Shown in pieces: positions 58,865-64,000 of a DNA stretch of 64,000 nt (position 1 is its first letter; every line of letters starts with the position of its first letter). The stretch spans positions 5,254,001-5,318,000 of the forward strand of contig NZ_CP016076.1 in the NCBI RefSeq assembly GCF_001941625.1. The letters are read 5' to 3'. Both the position numbers and the translations under genes were made by a program. Source of the DNA: Actinoalloteichus fjordicus (GTDB lineage: Bacteria > Actinomycetota > Actinomycetes > Mycobacteriales > Pseudonocardiaceae). Below the pieces are notes generated by a model that saw only the letters and a list, made by a program, of their open reading frames with translations, searched no databases and had not been told where the DNA came from.

Positions 58865-60442
58865 ATGCCGTCGAGAAGAGCCTTCCTGACCACCGGCGGC
58901 GCCGCCGTCGCGGCCCTGGTGCTGCCGACCGCGCTCGGCGGGTGCAGCGGCAACGGCCTGTTCGTCCGCGGCGGCAACAACAGCAGCGAGAACAGCGCGG
59001 GAACCCTGCTCCGCAGCGAGGCGCCGCTGCCCGAGCCCTTCCAGGTCCCGCTGCCGATCCTGCCGGTGTTGGAGCCGGTGCGCGGCGAGGACGGCACCGA
59101 CCACTACGAGATCGTGCAGCGCGCGGAGCGGATGGAGATCCTGCCAGGACTGTCGACGGAGATCTGGGGCTACAACGGTCTCTTCCCCGGCCCCACCATC
59201 GTCTCTCGTCGCGGGCGGCGCACCGTGGTGACTCATCGCAACGAGCTAACGGTGCCGGTGGTGGTCCACCTGCACGGCGGCCGGACCGCGCCGGAGCACG
59301 ACGGCTACCCCACCGACCTGATCCTCCCGATGGGGGGAGATCACTCAGCGCACCAGCAGCACGCCGGGGCGAGCGTCGTCGGCAGCCGGGACTACGTCTA
59401 CGAGCTGGACCAGCCCGCCGCGACCCTGTGGTACCACGACCATCGGATGGACTTCACCGGCCCGCAGGTCTATCGGGGTCTGGCGGGCTTTCATCTGATC
59501 CGCGACGACGAGGAGGAGGCGCTGCCCCTGCCGCGCGGCGAGCGGGAGGTGCCCCTGATGATCGCCGATCGCTCCTTCGCCTCGGACGGGGCGTTCCAGT
59601 ATCCCTCGGTCGATCCCAGCCTCAACGGAACGCCGGGAGTCACCGCCGAATACATGAGCGGTGTGCTCGGGGACTGCATCCTGGTCAACGGCGCGCCGTG
59701 GCCGGTGCTGGCGGTGTCCGACACGAGATACCGGTTCCGCATCCTCAACGCATCCAATGCCCGCCGGTACCGACTGCGATTGGAAGGCGGCGGACCCTTC
59801 GTGCAGATCGGCAGCGACCTGGGGCTGCTGGCCGAACCGACGGCACACGAGGCGATCGACATCGCCCAGGCCGAGCGGTTCGACGTGATCATCGACTTCT
59901 CCGGGCACGACGTCGGCGACGAGATCACCATGGTCAACGATCACGGCCGCGACGGCACGGACCTGGTGATGCGCTTCGTCGTGACGCGGCGGGAATCGGA
60001 CGACAGCGCCATCCCGGATCAGCTCGTGGAGCTGGAACGTCTGTCCGAAGAGGACGTGGTCACGGAGCGACAGTTCGTCTTCGCCAGGGGCGGCGCCGAG
60101 GCACACGGCATGACCTTGTGGACGGTGAACGGCGAGCCGTTCAGCACGGACGCCATCGCGGCGCGGCCGAGGCTGAGCACCGTCGAGCGATGGACCATCC
60201 GCGCGTTGAACGTCGAACATCCCTTCCACATTCACCTCGCGCCGTTCCAGGTCCTCAACACCGGCGGGAAGGACGACGCGGGCCCCTACAACCAGGGGTG
60301 GAAGGACACCGTCAATCTCGACAACGGCGGGCAGGCCGAACTGCTCATCCGGTTCGACGGCTACCGAGGCAGGTACGTCCTGCACTGTCACAACCTCGAG
60401 CACGAGGACATGATGATGATGGCCAACTTCGAGGTCGTCTGA
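58865..60442 (+). CDS. Multicopper oxidase, Tat-exported lipoprotein
   Basis: 525-aa three-domain laccase/bilirubin-oxidase/CueO-like enzyme. N-terminus PSRRAFLTTGGAAVAAL is a twin-arginine signal ending in LGGC (Cys27), so it should be a lipoprotein on the outer face. All copper motifs are present: HLHGG (about residue 133), WYHDH (about 189), HPFHIHLAPF (about 452) and HCHNLEHEDMMMM (about 506) with Met as axial ligand. Roles could be Cu(I) or phenol oxidation. It ends in a run of Met that may help bind Cu(I). Confidence 0.95.
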   Translation: MPSRRAFLTTGGAAVAALVLPTALGGCSGNGLFVRGGNNSSENSAGTLLRSEAPLPEPFQVPLPILPVLEPVRGEDGTDHYEIVQRAERMEILPGLSTEIWGYNGLFPGPTIVSRRGRRTVVTHRNELTVPVVVHLHGGRTAPEHDGYPTDLILPMGGDHSAHQQHAGASVVGSRDYVYELDQPAATLWYHDHRMDFTGPQVYRGLAGFHLIRDDEEEALPLPRGEREVPLMIADRSFASDGAFQYPSVDPSLNGTPGVTAEYMSGVLGDCILVNGAPWPVLAVSDTRYRFRILNASNARRYRLRLEGGGPFVQIGSDLGLLAEPTAHEAIDIAQAERFDVIIDFSGHDVGDEITMVNDHGRDGTDLVMRFVVTRRESDDSAIPDQLVELERLSEEDVVTERQFVFARGGAEAHGMTLWTVNGEPFSTDAIAARPRLSTVERWTIRALNVEHPFHIHLAPFQVLNTGGKDDAGPYNQGWKDTVNLDNGGQAELLIRFDGYRGRYVLHCHNLEHEDMMMMANFEVV

Positions 60443-60726
60443 TCCGGTTGGTCCGCCAGTCGTCGCGCCCCGGCCGACGCTCGCCCCGCCCGGCCCGCAG
60501 TCGAAGGGCAGACCGGGCCGAGGGACGGATCGTCGATACCCCGAGGCGGGCCGCCGGCGCTGCGCGCGCCTGCGGCTGTCGATGTTCACGCCTGCCCCGA
60601 CCGGAGCCCGGCTCTGGCGACGCGAGCCGCCCCGCACCGAGTCTCGCCGCGATCGGCCCTGCCGCCCAGCGCGGCGACGCGGAAGTCGCCGGGTGGCTCG
60701 GCAGAGCGCAGGCCCAGGATCGAGCC
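60443..60726. other. Intergenic stretch without recognised gene
   Basis: About 280 bp between the oxidase and the promoter of the next gene; no coding features seen. Confidence 0.4.
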
Positions 60727-60757
60727 TTGACCTCAACCTTGGTTCTGCTTCTAGATT
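60727..60757 (+). promoter_or_regulatory. MerR-type promoter (19-bp spacer)
   Basis: TTGACC (60727-60732) and TAGATT (60752-60757) are separated by 19 bp, the overlong spacing activated by MerR-family regulators. CTCAACCTTGGTT inside the spacer contains AACC-TT-GGTT arms. No MerR gene is in the window. Confidence 0.6.
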
Positions 60758-60826
60758 CTGCGCATCGGACACACCACGCCGCTGCGGCGACAGCCGTAGG
60801 CGGCGGAGCAGAGAGGCACGCCATTC

Positions 60827-61720
60827 ATGACGACTACTGCTGACCAGCCCGGCCCATTCTCGTCCGTGACCGTGCTCGGTCTCGGCGAGATGGGCACGGC
60901 GCTCGCCGAGGCGTTCGTGCGCGGTGGGCACCCGACCACGGTGTGGAACCGCACGGCGGCCAAGGCCCGGGCGCTCGTCGAGCGGGGAGCACGGCAGGCC
61001 GCGACACCTCGGGAGGCCGTCGCGGCCGCTCCGCTGGTGATCGTCAACGTGAAGGGCAACGCGACCGCACGCGAGATCCTGGAATCGGCGGGTGCGGATC
61101 TGGTGGGTCGGGCGGTGGTGAACCTGACCGACGGCACCTCGGCCGAGGCCAGGGCGGTCGCCGGCTGGGCTGCGGAGCAGGGTGCGGAGTACCTGCACGG
61201 ACAGATCCTGACGATCGCACCCGGCATCGGCCGGGCCGAGTCGGTGATCTTCTACGGCGGCTCGGCGGCCGTCTACGAGCGGCATCGGTCGGAGCTGGCG
61301 CTGTTGGCCGGTCGAGGAACGCTGGTCTCGGCCGACGCCGGAGTGCCGACCCTGTACGGGATGGCCGTGCACGGCACCATGTGGGGCACGCTCAACGGAT
61401 TCCTGCACGCGGCGGCGCTGCTGTCGAACGAGGGCATCGAGGTCACCCGATTCCTCGAGCAGGCGGCACCCTCCGTGTCCGCGCTGCTCGCCACCCTGCC
61501 GTCGATCGCCGCCGAGGTAGACCGGGGCGAGTACGCCACGCCGTACGGTGCGCTGCGGCACCACCTGCCGTCGATCGAGGACCTGGTCCGGGAGAGCCGG
61601 GCACGCGGCATCGACCACGAACTGCCGGAGTACACGTTGGACCTGGTCGGCCGGGCGCTCGACGCGGGTCACGCGGACGACAGCTACTCGCGGCTGGTGG
61701 AGCACTTCCAGGCTCGGTGA
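60827..61720 (+). CDS. Imine-reductase-like NAD(P)-binding oxidoreductase
   Basis: 297 aa of the 6PGDH/beta-hydroxyacid-dehydrogenase superfamily. TVLGLGEMGTALAEAFVRGGHPTTVWNRT binds NADP (Arg after Asn in WNRT). NLTDGTSAEARAVAGWAAEQGAEYLHG and the helical C-terminal domain match imine reductases. Where hydroxyacid dehydrogenases have Lys, this protein has no clear equivalent, which also points to the imine-reductase branch. The MerR-type promoter suggests induction by a toxic organic compound. Confidence 0.88.
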   Translation: MTTTADQPGPFSSVTVLGLGEMGTALAEAFVRGGHPTTVWNRTAAKARALVERGARQAATPREAVAAAPLVIVNVKGNATAREILESAGADLVGRAVVNLTDGTSAEARAVAGWAAEQGAEYLHGQILTIAPGIGRAESVIFYGGSAAVYERHRSELALLAGRGTLVSADAGVPTLYGMAVHGTMWGTLNGFLHAAALLSNEGIEVTRFLEQAAPSVSALLATLPSIAAEVDRGEYATPYGALRHHLPSIEDLVRESRARGIDHELPEYTLDLVGRALDAGHADDSYSRLVEHFQAR

Positions 61721-61789
61721 GCGCCGTCGGCCGGGCTCGACATCGTCCGTGCCTGCCGATGGGGTCCGGCCTACGAGGTGACTCCCGGG

Positions 61790-61811
61790 CTCGGCCTCCT
61801 CCGAGGCTGAG
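61790..61811. terminator. Hairpin between convergent genes
   Basis: CTCGGCCTC pairs with GAGGCTGAG (one G-U-type position) around CTCC, 70 nt after the reductase stop and facing the TetR gene that ends at 62075. The rest of 61721-62074 shows no gene. Confidence 0.65.
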
Positions 61812-62074
61812 GGCGGGTGGCGGCCCCGTTGCGTGCGCTGCCGAGATGCGGGCAGGCCGCCGTGGCTACCGCAGGGCGGAGTTCGCGCGGGGATTCCGTC
61901 ATGCGAAACCCCGTCGGGGGCGAGCCCGCAGGAGGCACGTCATCGCAAGCGGCAAGGTCATCCGCTGCGACCGAGGCCAGCATCGACGGTCGCGGCCTCC
62001 GGCCCCGCTGACAGCGCCACCCCGACCAGACCCAGCCTGCCTCACGCCCTCGGTCATCACGACGACGGAGAGCG

Positions 62075-63223
62075 TCACAGCCAGGACGGCGGACCACTCT
62101 CGACACCCGGCCCGCCGTGCCGCGAGTCGTCGGGCGCGGCGACGACGTGGCAGGCGCCTCGGCCGTCGGCCCGGGCGACGATCCGGCCGGACTCGATCCG
62201 GACGGCGATCTCGGTCCCGTCGCTGACCGCAGGCACTCCGGCGGCCGAGGCCAGGGCGCCCGACTCGTCCAGTACCACCTGGAGCCGGGGCCACGCGGAC
62301 TCGGGGAAGGCCTGCCGAAGGCAGCCCGCCAGGTCCGCGAGCACCAGCCTGGCCAACGGCGCCAACTCGCCCGTCTCCCCGGTGACCAGCACGGCGGTGA
62401 CGCGCGTACCGGCAGGCACGGCACGCACGGCGTCCTCGGCGGCGGCGAGGCGATGCAGCCCGAGCACGGCCACCACCCCGTCGCCGAACTCGGCGGGAAC
62501 GTCCCGGACCAGGTCGATCGACGCAGGAGGGGACCACGAGGCGTCGACCGGCTCGGCCTGAGTGAGGAACGGCGGGACCGTCCAGCCGTCGTCGAGATCG
62601 AGATCCACCGCCTGCTCACAGGCCTTGACGACGTTGAACGGTTCGAGGAAGCCGGGAGCGGCGGCGGCGAGTTGGCTCGCGCCGTGCAGGGTCGTCAGCA
62701 CCGTCTCCGCCACCCGCACCAGCCTGCCCGGTCGCGCACCCCGCAGCGCCGGTCGTCGCGCGGCGACATCCTTGCGGGTCAGGTTCTCCAGCGCCAGCCC
62801 CAGCAGGAGCGCGTCCAGCTGCATGAGCTGCGCGAAGGGCTGCCTGGTCCGCCGCTCCACGAGGATCTCGGAGAACAGCTCCATGCCGAGCCGTGCCGAG
62901 CCGTGGGGCTCCTCGGTGTCGGCGAGCGGAAGTCGGGCGACCCAGGCGCGGGCCAGGGCGCCGAGCGCCTCGCGGGGCGTGCGGCCGGGCTCCTGATAGG
63001 ACGGTGCGGGCTGCTGCCCGGCGATCTCGGCCAGGACGGCGAAGTACAGGGCCCGTTTGCCGGGGAAATTGGAGTAGACGGCGCCTCGGGTGAGCTCGGC
63101 CCGCTCGGCGATGGCGTCGACCTTCGCGTCGCGGAACCCGCGATCGGCGAACTCCTCGCGCGCCGCCGCCAGCACTCTGGCCCGGTTGCGCTCCTGCATC
63201 TCCGCCCGGTTGAGCCTGGCCAT
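62075..63223 (-). CDS. TetR-family regulator with long C-terminal extension
   Basis: 382 aa, nearly twice the usual TetR length. GAGGAG precedes the ATG at 63223. HTH: RNRARVLAAAREEFADRGFRDAKVDAIAERAELTRGAVYSNFPGKRALYFAV. A typical effector domain runs to about residue 210; the remaining 170 residues (from ASWSPPASIDLVRDVPAEF onward) alternate strands and helices (VVAVLGLHRL, VTAVLVTGETGEL, LQVVLDESGAL) like a small alpha/beta domain. It is divergent from the P450 gene and probably represses it. Confidence 0.87.
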   Translation of the reverse strand: MARLNRAEMQERNRARVLAAAREEFADRGFRDAKVDAIAERAELTRGAVYSNFPGKRALYFAVLAEIAGQQPAPSYQEPGRTPREALGALARAWVARLPLADTEEPHGSARLGMELFSEILVERRTRQPFAQLMQLDALLLGLALENLTRKDVAARRPALRGARPGRLVRVAETVLTTLHGASQLAAAAPGFLEPFNVVKACEQAVDLDLDDGWTVPPFLTQAEPVDASWSPPASIDLVRDVPAEFGDGVVAVLGLHRLAAAEDAVRAVPAGTRVTAVLVTGETGELAPLARLVLADLAGCLRQAFPESAWPRLQVVLDESGALASAAGVPAVSDGTEIAVRIESGRIVARADGRGACHVVAAPDDSRHGGPGVESGPPSWL

Positions 63224-63285
63224 CGTGCTCCTCGTCCCGACGATCCGTCGTTCGCCCGTCGGTTCAAGATACCGACGGCATGTAT

Positions 63286-63315
63286 ATGATGAGAACATCT
63301 GATTGAAGCATCTGA
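63286..63315. promoter_or_regulatory. TetR operator candidate between TetR and P450 genes
   Basis: GATG-AGAA-CATC (63288-63299) overlaps a direct repeat CATCTGA (63296-63302 and 63309-63315) in the AT-rich 105-bp intergenic region, just upstream of the P450 start. Confidence 0.5.
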
Positions 63316-63328
63316 AATTGGAGCGCGC

Positions 63329-64000
63329 ATGGCAGCCGTCAGTGCCCAGGACCGCATCCCCGAGATCGACCTGTCCGATCCGGAGTTGATGCGGGACCCC
63401 TGGTCCCGGTACGGGGCGGCGCGCGAGCGATCACCACTGGCTCGACTGCTGATCCCCGGACTCGGCACGATGTGGGCCCTGCTGCGACACGACGGCGCCA
63501 GGGCGATGCTGAGCGACCCGCGATTCGAGCTCAATGCGGGCAGTTTCGCCCATCGACCGGCCGTCGCCGAGGAATACCTGCCCTACCTGCGGACCATGCA
63601 GGAGCTGGAGGGACCGGAACACCACCGACTCCGCAGGCTGGTGGCACCCGCGTTCACCGCGCGGCGCGCGGCGCGATTCCGGCCGAGGATCGAGCGCATC
63701 GTCCACCGTCTGCTCGACGAGCTGCCGGACCACGTCGCGGACGGCACCGTGGACCTGCAACGGCACTTCACCCGGCCGCTGCCGATGGACGTGATCTGCG
63801 AGCTGGTCGGCATCCCGGAGTCGGACCGGCCCCGGTGGCGGGAGTACGGCGCGATCATCGCCGCCGGTCACGGTGCCGGGCTGGCCGAGGCGATCCCCGG
63901 CATCGTCGAGGGCGCGACGGCGGCGGTCGCGGTGCGACGCGCCGAGCCCGCCGACGACCTGGTCTCCGATCTCCTCCGTGCCCAGTCCGAGGACGGCGAC
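63329..64000 (+). CDS. Cytochrome P450, N-terminal part
   Basis: The first 224 residues of a soluble bacterial P450; heme-binding Cys region and oxygen-binding I helix lie beyond the right edge. Seen are DPELMRDPWSRYGAARERSP, MWALLRHDGARAMLSDPRF, LEGPEHHRLRRLVAPAFTARRAARFRPRIE (C helix, GPEHHRLRR heme-propionate motif) and DVICELVGIPESDRP. TTGGAG precedes the ATG. Controlled by the divergent TetR. Substrate unknown. Confidence 0.95.
   Translation, partial: MAAVSAQDRIPEIDLSDPELMRDPWSRYGAARERSPLARLLIPGLGTMWALLRHDGARAMLSDPRFELNAGSFAHRPAVAEEYLPYLRTMQELEGPEHHRLRRLVAPAFTARRAARFRPRIERIVHRLLDELPDHVADGTVDLQRHFTRPLPMDVICELVGIPESDRPRWREYGAIIAAGHGAGLAEAIPGIVEGATAAVAVRRAEPADDLVSDLLRAQSEDGD

Overview
The window is about 70% G+C, with actinomycete-style codon use, many GTG starts, ATGA/GTGA stop-start overlaps, Tat-lipoprotein signals, a DasR-type dre operator and several apparently leaderless regulators. 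It reads as chromosomal DNA of a filamentous soil actinomycete, most likely in or near the Pseudonocardiales; the genus is a guess. Almost everything is accessory: sugar and small-molecule catabolism, uptake, local regulators and a few resistance or repair genes. I see no rRNA, tRNA, CRISPR array, intact insertion sequence or replication origin.

Region 1 (1-12.8 kb) is a sugar-acid and amino-sugar catabolic block on the minus strand. It holds an Opp/Dpp-type importer (cut by the left edge), two Gfo/Idh/MocA dehydrogenases around a TIM-barrel isomerase, and a nagB-nagA-uxaA-uxuB run. One plus-strand LacI regulator sits inside it. A CpG-centred GCAAnCGGTTGC-like operator recurs in front of four of the transcription units, so they look like one LacI regulon. 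Having GlcNAc-6-P and hexuronate enzymes in one operon suggests use of an alternating uronate/N-acetylhexosamine polymer. nagA carries an in-frame 30-bp minisatellite.

Region 2 (13.2-16.8 kb): TetR/hydrolase pair, a TehB-like methyltransferase, a leaderless XRE-cupin regulator and a small gene remnant. Region 3 (16.9-23.5 kb): a compact minus-strand cassette of FecB-like lipoprotein, FecCD permease, RimK-like ATP-grasp ligase, MFS exporter, FecE-like ATPase and LLM flavin oxidoreductase. It looks like a small metallophore make-export-import system with no NRPS or NIS synthetase. Region 4 (24-27 kb): a secreted AA10 LPMO under a dre site, a small alarmone synthetase and a MarR/cupin pair.

Region 5 (27.3-35.2 kb): a 157-bp MITE-like remnant, an FCD-type GntR repressor, then a divergent galactoside operon (GH35, binding protein, two permeases, a cellulase-like hydrolase) whose second permease has an apparent one-base deletion near its start. 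Region 6 (35.3-44.8 kb): a long minus-strand degradation cluster (MFS importer, hydrolase fused to a zinc-ribbon/OB-fold protein, SCP-x-type thiolase, IclR regulator, class III CoA-transferase, hydrolase, two SDRs, divergent type II dehydroquinase) for an unknown, probably alicyclic acid.

Region 7 (45.4-64 kb) is a mosaic: GNAT, epoxide-hydrolase-like enzyme, TetR, erythromycin-esterase-like protein with a strong operator, ATP-dependent DNA ligase, WYL regulator/NmrA pair, AlkZ-like DNA glycosylase, MFS/ArsR pair around a 38-bp palindrome, NarL-type two-component system preceded by three perfect hairpins, a multicopper oxidase, an imine-reductase-like dehydrogenase with a MerR-type promoter, and a TetR/P450 pair running off the right edge.
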